This document shows, one piece after another, positions 45,128-57,596 of a stretch of 64,000 nucleotides of DNA. The stretch's first letter is position 1; every line of letters starts with the position of its first letter. The stretch comes from Tragulus kanchil (lineage: Eukaryota > Chordata > Mammalia > Artiodactyla > Tragulidae), in contig JAIOJX010000028.1 in assembly GCA_022376925.1 (NCBI GenBank), positions 107,627,431-107,691,430 of the forward strand. The letters run 5' to 3'. The notes below the pieces were generated by a model. That model saw only the letters and a list, made by a program, of their open reading frames with translations. It was not told where the DNA came from and ran no database searches. The position numbers and the translations under genes were made by a program.

Positions 45128-45967
45128 CACATTAGCCATAGAAAACTGTTTACTTATGATACCTATATTTAATGGATAATTATATAGCCATATAAAATAG
45201 CAGTGCTAGAAACTATTCAAAAATATGAGGGAATAGAGTATGTTGTCCAAAGATCATACTAAATTTTATCTATATTATAATTACAATTACATGGAACAGT
45301 CAAATGCATTCAGACCTGGGAAAGGAATATGAAATATGACAGTTTTTTGTTATTTGGAATTCTGGGTGCCTACTCCCATTAAAGATTTCCCTTAATATTA
45401 TTATTAGGTCATTTATGCAAACATATAGTTGACATATGATTATCTTAATTTGTATGGTTATTCTACTCTTCATAACAAGTTTGTGGAGCTAAATAATAAT
45501 ATAAGCTGCTTGTTGATTCTATAAACAGTAAGATGTTATAAAGCAATGCAGGCTGCTCTTGTAAAATATGTTTGCTGTATCAATATACTGGGGAAATAAT
45601 AACCAGATCTTTCTGCCCAGGTCTCAGGACACATGCCCAGGCGTAGCACCATCTTCTATCCTAGTATATGATTATACTTAAGAGATAAATGGGACTATTA
45701 TGACTACTTTGGAAATGGGGAAACTGAGAAACAAGAAAGAATTAGGGACTTCCTCAATGGCAAACCACAAGTCAGAATGATTTTACAAGTCATTGATACT
45801 TATTTGAGTAACAACATAAATATATTTCTAGACCAACTGTTCTTAGCTTTTAATACACACATAATCTGCCTTAATAAAGGAATACTATTATCTTGATCCA
45901 TTGATTTCATATCTTGTAATATGCTCCTTCTCTCTATTTGCTTAGAAAATTCTCTTAAACTCTCAGA
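45128..45967. other. Unassigned unique sequence
   Basis: AT-rich, no gene seen. Confidence 0.4.
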
Positions 45968-48165
45968 TACTCATTTATACATGGTGAATGACTTTTTCAA
46001 AGACAACACTGTAAATAGAATCTTTGATTTCAGGAACTCAGTTTATATGCAAAATAACAAAATTGAAACTGAAGTGCAGTTACACAGAAAATAAGTCATA
46101 CCTCACTTATTTTCCTACTCAATAGAATAATGACCACTTTGACAAGATAATTCTGATATTGTTATGACTACAGGTTACTGAGATATATAAAATGACCCAA
46201 AAAATAAATAACCAATAATTCAAAACATGCAATACAATTCCAAGCAGAGTTCTTCTGCATTACCTGGGCTATTGATTTTGGATTTCAAAGATATGAAAAC
46301 CAAAGCAAGGCTAATGCTAATCTGCCTTAGAAGCAGCACCTTGTCATTTAAAAATAACATTATTCTGACTAGCATTCAGCCCCTTTTAGCCTTGTCACCT
46401 CATTTATGCTAAATTCTCAACCACAAGATTTTCCTCTGTAAACACACAGATCACAAGAGCTCTGAAAACTGAAAAAGTGTTAGTTTGTTTAACCATTTCC
46501 TGAACCCTAAACAAGTATAGACTTAAGGATGAGAAACACGCTATTTCCTTTAGCATCAACAGTTCTACTCTCCTATCAATAAACTTACAGCTCCTCTTTT
46601 TATTCATTATAGGCCCAAGCGTTGAGAAATTCTGTAGAGGGGTATTATTGTTTAACTGATTTGGGAATGTTTGGAAATACCATCTACCAGTAGTTTTCTG
46701 CAAATTTAAGGGTCCAAATTCTAGTCCCTTAGTGATCAAAGCCACAATAATGAATCTTGTTTTACTCTTCTTCTACCATGGTACTACAGGCAAATTTCAT
46801 TTTACCCTCTAAATGAGAAGCAAAAACTGGTAACTTCCAGGCCACTAACCTATTTTGGCCCAAACAAACTTTTAAAAATTAGGTCAATGTATAAAATCAG
46901 TTAAATTTACATAAAAGTCCAGAGAGTCCAGATATCTAATTTCTCTTAAAATATGGAAAACCTTGGCCACCCTGGGCCTACATTCCTATGTGGTGATAAT
47001 TCAGCTGAGAGAGGTAAGTGGGTGCCTCCTTTAGCGGCCAGTCGCCAGTTGACCTTAGGCCCTGTACTCATTTATACATGGTGAATGACTTTTTCAAAGA
47101 CAACACTGTAAATAGAATCTTTGATTTCAGGAACTCAGTTTATATGCAAAATAACAAAATTGAAACTGAAGTGCAGTTACACAGAAAATAAGTCATACCT
47201 CACTTATTTTCCTACTCAATAGAATAATGACCACTTTGACAAGATAATTCTGATATTGTTATGACTACAGGTTACTGAGATATATAAAATGACCCAAAAA
47301 ATAAATAACCAATAATTCAAAACATGCAATACAATTCCAAGCAGAGTTCTTCTGCATTACCTGGGCTATTGATTTTGGATTTCAAAGATATGAAAACCAA
47401 AGCAAGGCTAATGCTAATCTGCCTTAGAAGCAGCACCTTGTCATTTAAAAATAACATTATTCTGACTAGCATTCAGCCCCTTTTAGCCTTGTCACCTCAT
47501 TTATGCTAAATTCTCAACCACAAGATTTTCCTCTGTAAACACACAGATCACAAGAGCTCTGAAAACTGAAAAAGTGTTAGTTTGTTTAACCATTTCCTGA
47601 ACCCTAAACAAGTATAGACTTAAGGATGAGAAACACGCTATTTCCTTTAGCATCAACAGTTCTACTCTCCTATCAATAAACTTACAGCTCCTCTTTTTAT
47701 TCATTATAGGCCCAAGCGTTGAGAAATTCTGTAGAGGGGTATTATTGTTTAACTGATTTGGGAATGTTTGGAAATACCATCTACCAGTAGTTTTCTGCAA
47801 ATTTAAGGGTCCAAATTCTAGTCCCTTAGTGATCAAAGCCACAATAATGAATCTTGTTTTACTCTTCTTCTACCATGGTACTACAGGCAAATTTCATTTT
47901 ACCCTCTAAATGAGAAGCAAAAACTGGTAACTTCCAGGCCACTAACCTATTTTGGCCCAAACAAACTTTTAAAAATTAGGTCAATGTATAAAATCAGTTA
48001 AATTTACATAAAAGTCCAGAGAGTCCAGATATCTAATTTCTCTTAAAATATGGAAAACCTTGGCCACCCTGGGCCTACATTCCTATGTGGTGATAATTCA
48101 GCTGAGAGAGGTAAGTGGCTGCCTCCTTTCCATAGCGGCCAGTCGCCAGTTGACCTTAGGCCCTG
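45968..48165. repeat. Local direct duplication 11, offset 1097 bp
   Basis: Positions 45968-47064 recur at 47065-48165 directly abutting. The differences I noticed are at the right edge: GTGGGTGCC/GTGGCTGCC and four extra bases (CCAT) in the second copy. The content is mainly unique. The minus frames of 113 codons at 46404-46745 and 47501-47842 are the same chance frame twice. Confidence 0.95.
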
Positions 48166-48389
48166 CTAACCCATTTCAAATCCTACTGTGTCTCTGACAC
48201 CAAGATCCTTGTTATACTCAGCACACTTCATATAATAGGCTACCTGCCTGATTTTTGTAAGCATTTCAGTTTCTTACCTCTTCTGAGAAAGCGTTCTCTA
48301 TTTGATTTATTAGCACATGTCACACAACCACTGAAATGCATTCAGAGTAATAATGCACGGTGTTTAGCATTGAATCCTGTATAATGGTC

Positions 48390-48722
48390 TAAAGCAGGGT
48401 TGTCCATTAGAGTTATTATGTGAGCCATGTACTTCATTTAAAATGTTCTAGTGGCCACATTGAAACTTTTTAAAGGTGAAATTAATAATGTCTTATATAA
48501 ACCAATATAACCAAAATCTTATTTTAACATGGAATCAATGTAAAACATTACTGAGGAAATATCACACCCTATTTGTTTATACTCAGAAGTCTCTGGATCT
48601 AGTGTGTCATTTATATTTAACAGTACATCTCAACTGGAACTAGTCACATATCTCAAAAAATGTGGACAGGCTACTTTTCAAGTGTTCAAGGATCACATGC
48701 GGCTTAGTGGTCAGAGTATGGT
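48390..48722. mobile_element. Old DNA-transposon fossil, family uncertain
   Basis: GCAGGGTTGTCCATTAGAG, GTGAGCCATGTACTTC, CTAGTGGCCACATTG, CAACTGGAACTAGTCACAT, TTTCAAGTGTTCAAGGATCACATG and CGGCTTAGTGGTC are ordered blocks of a common old hAT-like repeat. I am not sure of its name. Confidence 0.55.
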
Positions 48723-50225
48723 GGAGCACACGTGTAAAGTAAGCTAAACTCATTTCACAGGAGAAACTGAGGAAGGCTGCACAGTGAAAGCACCATGAGA
48801 AAATCAGTAAGGTGCTGACATGTGGAGATGGAGCAGTTTGGGAAGCCTTTTACAATGGTGGGAATGCAGAACAAAACCAAATACAGTGATATATCTACTT
48901 AGGGAATTAGAGGAACTCAAACATCAGGAGATGTAAGACAAGGGGAAAACAGAATGTTAAGATAAAAAGGTATGTTTGAAGAAGCTTACCAAGGACATTT
49001 ACTGCTGTGCTAAAGAGGTAAATTTTTATTTGCTGGGTAATGGGACCCACCAAGATTATCTGAGTAGGAAGCGGTTTTCTCACATATATGTTTTAGGACA
49101 GAGGCTATACAAGACTGAGTTAATGTAACTCAGATCAAATTAGTCAGGTCCAAATTCATGCAAATAGGATTAGAACACAAAGATGGAAGCTCCAGAAGGC
49201 TGATATCAGTTCAATACCAAAAAAATAATTTTCTGAATTGTCAGTATTGCCCAAAGAACTATGCACTCCTCTCAGAAGTTGCAAATCCAACTTTGGAGAC
49301 TAGAAGCAGATGCTAGTCATCTGGCATCAAGCAAAGCAGAGAAGCTCTTTTGTTCCCTCCAATACACGGGTTGCACCCTACACTCCATTCTCTTTCAGCA
49401 AGGGAATTCATGCCTTTCTCTCCCATTCAATGTCTCTCTTGGAATGCAAGAGAGACAGCGCTATTATTACTGAGATAACCTTGAGTCTGTTCTAATATAT
49501 TTTTTAAAAGAAAATAAATCACTCTCGACCTCTTACTTCATTATTAGGGGAGTTAGATGAAAAACATATTATTCTCTTGGCAGCTGGTATGAGAATTCCT
49601 CTTAGTGAGAGAATTGCCTTTGTTGGGAAAATGCTTTAGTAGCCCCACTTGCAGTAGGTGAGCGCTGCAGAACAGGAGCATCACCTGAGGCCGAGGATTC
49701 AGAGGAGAGGGTGAAACTACAGGGCAGAAACTATAAAGAGAGAGAAATTTGTTTGCTTTTAAGAGGGAAAGAGTGGAAAAAAAGAAAATCAAGGCAAGGA
49801 GGGAGGTGATAGAGCTGGTGAAATTGTTGGCAGGCTGAAGTCCTCAGCTATTCAATCAAGTTACGAACTCAGGAAATGCTTGGTGTGAGTGCATTTGGAG
49901 CAGTAAACTAGTGGAGGCATTGAATTTTGCATCCAAGTGGACGAAAATGAAACAGAAAGCATTCACAAATTCTGAAACCTAAAGAAAATAAGCCCGTAGA
50001 AATGTAAGGAAATGAGGGGAACCACTACAGTCTGGGGTTTAAGTCCCATTAACTTAGAATCCCAGGGGCAGGGAGACACCACTAATCACTTTAATGGCCT
50101 TCAAATATTCTAAACCACATGAGTTTTATTTAACCTGTCTTCCTTCAAGTGAAGTCTGTTAAGATGGTGTGCCAGAGACACCTTAGAGTTGCAGAAAATA
50201 ACACATCTTCATTTGACAGTAAATA
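48723..50225. other. Unassigned unique sequence
   Basis: About 1.5 kb with no supported gene and no named repeat. Frames of 60-79 codons show no domain. Confidence 0.45.
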
Positions 50226-50235
50226 CTAAAAGACC

Positions 50236-51587
50236 AAACCCATGCACCTATGGGTACCTTATTTTTGACAAAGGTGAAACTATAAAATGGGACAAAGACA
50301 GCCTCTTCAACAAATGGTGCTGGGAAAATTGGACAGCTACATGCAAAAAAATGAGGTTGGAACATTCCCTGACACCATACACAAAGATCAACTCAAAATG
50401 GATTAAAGACCTAAATGTAAGACCAGAAACCATCAACCTCTTAGAGGAGAATATAAGCAAAACATAAGGACACAAAGGACATAAATCAAAGCAAGATCTT
50501 CTCTGACCCACCTACTAGAACAGCAGAACTAAAAACAAAAATGAACATGTGGGACCTCATGAAACTTAAAAGCTTTTGTACAGCTAAAGAAATCACAGAA
50601 AAGCTGAACAGACACCCCTCAGAATGGGAGAAAATCACAGCAAATGAAAGAACAAAGAATTCATCTCCAAAATATACAAGCAACTCAGACAACTCAACAC
50701 TGGAAAAATGAACAACCCAATCAAAAAATGGGAAAAGGACCTAAACAGATACCTCTCCAAAGACGACATACAGATGGCCCAAAAGCACATGAATGGTCAG
50801 AATGGTCGTCATCCACAAATCGACAGATAATAAATACTGGAGAGAGTGTGGAGAAAAGGGAATCCTCCTGCATTGCTGGTAGGAATGTAAATTGATCCAG
50901 CCTCTATGGAAGACAGTATGGAGATTTCATAAAAAACTAAAAATAGAAGTACCATATGGCCCAGCAATCCCACTCTTAGGCTTAAACCCTGATGACATCA
51001 AAACTGAAAGAAGCACCTGTACCCCAATGTTCATTGCAGCTCTCTATACAATAGCTAGAACATGGAAGCAACCTAGATGTCCATGGATGAACGAATGGAT
51101 ACAAAAGCTCTGGTACATATATACAATGGAATACTGCACAGCTGTAAAGAGAAATGCAGAAGAATCAGCCCTAATGAGGTGGCTGGTATCTAGAACATAT
51201 CATAAAAAGTGCAGTCAGTCAGAAAGAGAAGGACAAATACAGTATATTAACACATATATATATGGAATCTAGTAGGATGGTGATGATAGCACATGCAGTG
51301 AAGCGACGGAAAGACAGACATGGACAGTGGACATACAGACATCGTGGGGAAGGAACAGAGGGTGGGAGGCATAAAGGAAGTAGCATGAAGGCCTGTACTA
51401 TCATAAGTGAAGAAAATAGCTCTAGTCATTGCCCTGTGAGAAAAGGAGATCCTTCAGGGGTGCTGAGTGATAGTTGGGAGGGGTGGGAAAGGGGGGATAT
51501 ACATATGACTAATGTGGGAACATACGCATCTGTAAACAACGAAACTCTGTAAAAGTTAAAAGTGAAATAAAAGTTTAGAAAAAAAAG
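50236..51587 (+). pseudogene. 5'-truncated L1, ORF2 C-terminus and 3' UTR
   Basis: A perfect 10-bp target duplication CTAAAAGACC bounds it (50226-50235 and 51588-51597). The translation starts after the reverse transcriptase ([10 protein letters not shown]) and includes [40 protein letters not shown] and LWYIYTMEYCTAVKRN. It is closely related to the L1 at 28176-29530 but lacks about 70 bp after GCCCAAAAGCACATGAA (near 50793). It also has frameshifts, so it is inactive. Confidence 0.93.
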
Positions 51588-51597
51588 CTAAAAGACC

Positions 51598-51934
51598 TTG
51601 TCATTGTAAATAAGGATCAATAGATTATTTATTTATTTATTATTAGATTACTAATGTAAGCTAAAACCTGGAGACTTTGCACGGCATTCCTTGATCACAC
51701 CATGCTTCATCACCAGACTGCAGATGCATATGTGTCACTGTCCACTGCTGGAGGAAGACTTCAGTGGACAAGTGTGTGAAGCCCTGGTCTAAACCACACT
51801 AAAACTTTGCTCAGAGTCCTGGAGATCAACTGTTGGATCACAGCTATCCACAACTGTGTTTGATTTTATGCCAGTTTCCAGGAATCACTATTGCTACCTT
51901 ATTAGAATGTAGACATCTACAAACTCTAAAAGGT
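51598..51934. other. Unassigned unique sequence
   Basis: No gene recognised. A short (TTTA)n stretch follows the L1 at 51626-51643. Confidence 0.4.
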
Positions 51935-52115
51935 TCTGGGAAAGACTGAGGGCAGGAGAAGGGGACAGCAGAGGGTAAGATGGTTAGATAACAGCATTAA
52001 CTCACTGGACATGAGTTTGAGTAAATTCTGGGAGATAGTGAAGGACAGTAACACCTGGCATGCCGCAGTCAATGGGGTCACAAAGAGTCAGACAAGATCT
52101 AGTAACTGAACAACA
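51935..52115 (+). mobile_element. BovB 3' end, short
   Basis: TGGGAAAGACTGAGGGCAGG, CTCACTGGACATGAGTTTGAG, CATGCCGCAGTCAATGGGG and CACAAAGAGTCAGACAAGATC. Strongly 5'-truncated. Confidence 0.88.
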
Positions 52116-52243
52116 AGAAGATTGAAATCATATTAAGCATCTTTTCTGATCATGACTATGAAAGTAGAAATCTATTACAAGAAAGGAACTGGGGAAAATA
52201 CAAACACATGGAGACTAAACAACACATTACTAAAAAATGAGTT

Positions 52244-52509
52244 GGGCTTTCCTGGTGGTCCAGTGGGTGGGGGGCTCTGCCTTGCAGTGCAGCACTGGTT
52301 CAATCCCTGGCCTGGGAAGAACCCAATGTGCCGCAGAGCCGCTGGGCCGTTGTGCCCAATTGCGAGCCGCACTCTAGAGCGCATGCGCCCAGAGCCGGTG
52401 CTCTGCAACGAGAGAGGCCACTGCAATGGGAGGCCCACACAGGCCAAAAAATAAAGATGATTGAAAACAAATAAATGAAAAACCAATAAAATAGGCCAGA
52501 ATTTTAAAA
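52244..52509 (+). mobile_element. tRNA-derived CHR-like SINE
   Basis: GGGCTTTCCTGGTGGTCCAG head, GAGCGCATGCGCCCAGAGCC, AAAAAATAAAGATGATTG and AATAAAATAGGCCAGAATTTT tail. Inserted in the old L1. From GCAGTGCAGCACTGG onward it is identical to the next SINE. Confidence 0.9.
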
Positions 52510-53194
52510 AAATATATCAAAGAAATGAATCAATAAAGAAATCAAAGAGCAAATCCAAAATACCTTGAGGCAAATGAAAATGGAAACATAACTTTTCCAA
52601 AATCTATTAGGCACAGTAGAAGCACATCTACAAGAGAAGTTCATAGCAATACAGCCCTACTTCAAGAAATAAGAAAAATCTCAAATAAAGAATCTGACTT
52701 GGGTTTCCCTGGTGGTTCAGTGGGTAAGGACACCGCCTTGCAGTGCAGCACTGGTTCAATCCTGGCCTGGGAAGAACCCAATGTGCCGCAGAGCCGCTGG
52801 GCCGTTGTGCCCAATTGCGAGCCGCACTCTAGAGCGCATGCGCCCAGAGCCGGTGCTCTGCAACGAGAGAGGCCACTGCAATGGGAGGCCCACACAGGCC
52901 AAAAAATAAAGATGATTGAAAACAAATAAATGAAAAACCAATAAAATAGGCCAGAATTTTAAAAAAATATATCAAAGAAATGAATCAATAAAGAAATCAA
53001 AGAGCAAATCCAAAATACCTTGAGGCAAATGAAAATGGAAACATAACTTTTCCAAAATCTATTAGGCACAGTAGAAGCACATCTACAAGAGAAGTTCATA
53101 GCAATACAGCCCTACTTCAAGAAATAAGAAAAATCTCAAATAAAGAATCTGACTTGGGTTTCCCTGGTGGTTCAGTGGGTAAGGACACCGCCTT
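52280..53194. repeat. Local direct duplication 12, offset 455 bp, SINE to SINE
   Basis: Positions 52280-52734 (SINE body plus L1 flank) recur at 52735-53194. Both ends of the unit lie in the same part of a SINE head (CCTTGCAGTGC). A crossover between neighbouring SINEs could therefore explain it, unlike the 1.1-kb pairs. Misassembly remains possible. Confidence 0.9.
52701..52964 (+). mobile_element. CHR-like SINE, hybrid copy
   Basis: The head (GGGTTTCCCTGGTGGTTCAG, GGACACCGCCTTGCAG) matches the SINE at 53156. The body from GCAGCACTGG onward matches the SINE at 52244. It is a junction hybrid created by duplication 12. Confidence 0.88.
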
Positions 53195-53466
53195 GCAGTG
53201 CTAGGGGCGCCGGTTCGATCCCTGGCCTAGGAAGATCCCACGTGCCACGGAGCGGCAGGACTGATGTGTCCAATTACTGAACCAGAGCTATGGAGCGCAT
53301 GTGCCCAGAGTCGGTGCTCTGCAACAACAGAGGCTGCCGCGATGGGAGGCCCACACGGGCCAAAGAACAAAGATGGATGAAAATAGATAAATGAAAGACC
53401 AATAGAAGTGGCCCGCCTGCCCCTCTCCCTCCCCAACCCCCCCCCTACCAAAAAAAAAAAAAAAAA
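53156..53466 (+). mobile_element. tRNA-derived CHR-like SINE, C-rich-tail subtype
   Basis: GGGTTTCCCTGGTGGTTCAG, intact B box GGTTCGATCCCTGG, CCAATAGAAGTGGCCCGCC, a C-rich run and poly(A). The target duplication CTGACTT is at 53149-53155 and 53467-53473. Confidence 0.92.
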
Positions 53467-53548
53467 CTGACTTTTACACCAAAAAAGTAGAAAAAACCCA
53501 AAGTTAATAGAAGGAAATAACAAAGACCAGAGAGGAATTAAATGAAAT

Positions 53549-53553
<5 letters not shown>

Positions 53554-53599
<46 letters not shown>

Positions 53600-53680
53600 A
53601 CATGTGTATATATTTTGATATGTGTGTGTATATATATATGTTTTGATATGTGTATATTATATATACACATATCAAAAAAT
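53554..53680. repeat. (TA)n microsatellite and 16-bp hairpin
   Basis: About 20 TA units at 53554-53595 are followed by TA/TG variants. A perfect 16-bp stem (TTTTGATATGTGTATA, 53641-53656, and its complement at 53662-53677) has a 5-base loop. It lies inside the old L1. Confidence 0.93.
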
Positions 53681-54281
53681 TCAATGGAACTAGGAGGTAG
53701 TTCTTTGAAAAGAAAAATTGATAAGCTTTTAACCAGACTCCTTAAGAAAAAAAAACAGCTCAAATGAATAAAATCAGAAATGAAAGAGGAGAAATTACAA
53801 CAGATACCACAGAAATACAAAAGGTCATAAGAAAACACAATCACTAAGTATATACCAATAAATTAGATAAACCTAGAACAAGAAATGGATAAATTCTCAG
53901 AAATATAGTCTCCCAAGACTCCATCATGAAGAAACAGAAAGTCTGAAGACACTGATTACTGGTAATGAAATTGAATCAGTAAAAACTCCCTAAAGCAAAA
54001 GTCCAGGTCCATATGGCTTCACAGGTGAATTCCACTTGACAATTTAAAAAGAGATAATACCTACACTTCTGAAATTATTCCTGAAAAATGAAGAAGAAGG
54101 AACACTTTCAAACTCATTTTACAAAGTCAGCATTTCCCTAATACAAAATCAGATAAAGACACATCAGAAAGAAAGAAAGAAATATTATAGACTGATATTC
54201 CTGACAAAAATATATGCAAAACTCCTCAACAAAAATATTAGCAAACTAAATTCAACAATACATTAAAAAGAACACTGACAT

Positions 54282-54500
54282 ATGCACTGCCATGTGTAAA
54301 GAGATAGCTAGTGAAAACTGCTATTTAACATAGGAAGCTCATCTCAGTGCTCTGTGAGGACCTGAGGCAGGGAGGGGGATGAAAGGGAGACTCAAGAGGG
54401 AGTGGATAGATGTATACTTGTAGATGATTCACACTGTTGTACAGCAGAAACTAACACAATATTGTAAAGCAATTATTCTCCAATTAAAAAAAAAAAAAAG
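54282..54500 (+). mobile_element. L1 3' end, older ruminant type
   Basis: CAGTGCTCTGTGAGGACCTG, GATGTATACTTGTAGATGATTC, GTTGTACAGCAGAAACTAAC, ACAATATTGTAAAGCAATTATTCTCC, then A tail. Same type as 10700-10936. Second copy at 55418-55636. Confidence 0.8.
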
Positions 54501-54504
54501 AAAA

Positions 54505-54615
54505 CTATGATGTGGGAGACTCAGGTTCAATCCCAGTCAGGAAGCTCCCCTGGAGAATAAATGGTTCCACATGTAATACAGAGCCAGCAAACAAACAAAC
54601 AAACAAACAAAAAAA
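54505..54615 (+). mobile_element. Bov-A SINE fragment and (CAAA)n
   Basis: GGGAGACTCAGGTTCAATCCC and AAGCTCCCCTGGAGAATAAATGG match the middle of Bov-A SINEs. The fragment is followed by about six CAAA units at 54588-54611. Second copy at about 55641-55751. Confidence 0.6.
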
Positions 54616-55417
54616 CTATAGCATTGCTATATGCTAACAACAAACTATCAAAAAGAAATATTAAGAAAGCAATCCCATTTACAATTACATTGAAAATGAT
54701 AAATGTCTAGGGATAAATGTAACTAATGAGGGGAAAGATCTGCTCTCTAAAAAACTATAAGATATTGAGAAAAAAAATGACACAAATAAATAGAAAAATG
54801 TGTCATGCTCATGGACTGAAATAATTGATACTGTTAATATGTCCACATAGCCCAAAGCAATTTACAGATTCAATGCAATCTCTCAAAATACCAACAGCAT
54901 TTTTCACAGAACTAGAAAAAACAATTCTAAAATTTGTGTGAAACCACAAAAGACCGTGAATAGCTAAAGCAATTTGGAGAAAGAACAACAAAGCTGGAAT
55001 TATAGTGCTCCCTAACTTCAAACTACACTACAAAGATATGATAATCAAAACAGTATGTTACCGGCACAAAAACATACATATAGTTCAATGGAACAGAACA
55101 GAGTGCTCAGAAAAAAAAAAAAAACCCACAAATATGATCAATTAATCTATGACAAAGGAGACAAGAATATGTAACAGCAAAAGACAGTCTCTTCAATAAA
55201 TGGTGTTGATAAAACTGGACAACCATGTGCAAAGAGTGAAACTGGGTCACTATCCTACACCATACACAAAAATTAGCTCAAAATTAATTAAAAACCTAAT
55301 GTCATAAAACTCCTAAAAGAAAATACAGACAGTAAACTCTTTGACATCAGTATTAGCAATATTTTTTATATGTCTCCTTAGGGAAGCAAAAGCAAAATAA
55401 ACAAATTAAATTGTAAA

Positions 55418-55636
55418 ATGCACTGCCATGTGTAAAGAGATAGCTAGTGAAAACTGCTATTTAACATAGGAAGCTCATCTCAGTGCTCTGTGAGGACCTG
55501 AGGCAGGGAGGGGGATGAAAGGGAGACTCAAGAGGGAGTGGATAGATGTATACTTGTAGATGATTCACACTGTTGTACAGCAGAAACTAACACAATATTG
55601 TAAAGCAATTATTCTCCAATTAAAAAAAAAAAAAAG
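55418..55636 (+). mobile_element. L1 3' end, second copy
   Basis: Copy of 54282-54500 carried by local duplication 13. Confidence 0.8.
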
Positions 55637-56739
55637 AAAACTATGATGTGGGAGACTCAGGTTCAATCCCAGTCAGGAAGCTCCCCTGGAGAATAAATGG
55701 TTCCACATGTAATACAGAGCCAGCAAACAAACAAACAAACAAACAAAAAAACTATAGCATTGCTATATGCTAACAACAAACTATCAAAAAGAAATATTAA
55801 GAAAGCAATCCCATTTACAATTACATTGAAAATGATAAATGTCTAGGGATAAATGTAACTAATGAGGGGAAAGATCTGCTCTCTAAAAAACTATAAGATA
55901 TTGAGAAAAAAAATGACACAAATAAATAGAAAAATGTGTCATGCTCATGGACTGAAATAATTGATACTGTTAATATGTCCACATAGCCCAAAGCAATTTA
56001 CAGATTCAATGCAATCTCTCAAAATACCAACAGCATTTTTCACAGAACTAGAAAAAACAATTCTAAAATTTGTGTGAAACCACAAAAGACCGTGAATAGC
56101 TAAAGCAATTTGGAGAAAGAACAACAAAGCTGGAATTATAGTGCTCCCTAACTTCAAACTACACTACAAAGATATGATAATCAAAACAGTATGTTACCGG
56201 CACAAAAACATACATATAGTTCAATGGAACAGAACAGAGTGCTCAGAAAAAAAAAAAAACCCACAAATATGATCAATTAATCTATGACAAAGGAGACAAG
56301 AATATGTAACAGCAAAAGACAGTCTCTTCAATAAATGGTGTTGATAAAACTGGACAACCATGTGCAAAGAGTGAAACTGGGTCACTATCCTACACCATAC
56401 ACAAAAATTAGCTCAAAATTAATTAAAAACCTAATGTCATAAAACTCCTAAAAGAAAATACAGACAGTAAACTCTTTGACATCAGTATTAGCAATATTTT
56501 TTATATGTCTCCTTAGGGAAGCAAAAGCAAAAATAAACAAATTAAATTGTATAAAATTTCAAATCTCTGCACAACACAGGAAACCATCAATAAGATGTAA
56601 AAACCTAGTAATGGGAAAAAATGTTTTCAAACAATATATCTGATAAGGGGTTGATGTCTAGAATATGTAAAGAACTCATACAACTCAATATCAAAAGAAA
56701 CAAATAATGCATTTTTTAAAAACAGGTAGATGGAAAAGG

Positions 56740-56850
56740 AAATGTGTTGCTTGGGAAATTCCATGGACAGAGGAGCCTGGCAGGCTACAGTCTGTTCATG
56801 GGGTCACAAAAGAGTTGGACTCAGCTGAGTGACTAAACAACAATGAAATG
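56740..56850 (+). mobile_element. Bov-A SINE, 3' fragment
   Basis: AATTCCATGGACAGAGGAGCC, GGCAGGCTACAGTC, GGGGTCACAAAAGAGTTGG and GCTGAGTGACTAAACAAC. The 5' half is absent. Inserted in the old L1. Confidence 0.85.
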
Positions 56851-57596
56851 TCTGTGAATAAGTGAAAATGGGCAGAGAACCTCAGTAGACATTCTTCCAA
56901 AAACATACAGATTGCTAGGGGCACATGAAAAGAAGCTCAACTTCAGCAATCATCAGGTAAATATAAATCAAAACCACAATGAGAGTCATCTTACACCTGT
57001 CAGAATGGCTATTATCAAAAAGACAGGAAACAGCAAGTGTTGGCAACCACGTGGAAAAAAGGGAATCCCCGTGCAGTTGTTGGTGGGAATATAACTTGGT
57101 ATAGCCAGTATGGAAAGCACTATAGAAGTTCTTCAAGATACTATACAATTCCACTTCCGGATACTTATCTGTAGAAAATGAAAACACTAATTTGAAAACA
57201 TATATGTACCCCTATGTTCACCGCAGCACTATTTACAATAGCCAAGATGTGGGAGTAGCCTAGGTGTCTGTAACAGATGTATGCATAAAGAAGATGTATA
57301 TATTTATATATACATATATGTATATATACATACATACAGGATATTATTTAGCCATTAAAATAAATCAAATATGTGCATTTGCAACAACATGGTTGGATCT
57401 AGAGGGTAGTACATTACGTGAAATAAGTCACAGAAAGACAAATACCATATGATTTCACTTATATGTAGAATCTAAAACAAAACAAACAAAAAAATAGAAA
57501 CAGACTGAGGAAAATGGAGAACACACTGGTGATTGCTACAGGGACAGAAGGAAAGGGGAATGGGCAAGACAGGTGAAGGTAATCAAGATGAAATTT

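Larger units (their letters stand above)
54282..56555. repeat. Local direct duplication 13, offset 1136 bp
   Basis: Positions 54282-55417 recur at 55418-56555 directly abutting. Differences are AGCAAAATAAAC/AGCAAAAATAAAC near the right edge and one A-run length near 55110. The unit starts exactly where an L1 tail begins and ends in old L1 ORF2. Confidence 0.95.

Noticed and set aside
46404..46745. 113-codon minus-strand frame found twice (also 47501-47842)
   Set aside because: The repeat is due to local duplication 11, so identity is not evidence of selection. No domain is visible.
53554..53844. 96-codon minus frame with an Ile-Tyr repeat
   Set aside because: The repeat is the translated TA microsatellite.
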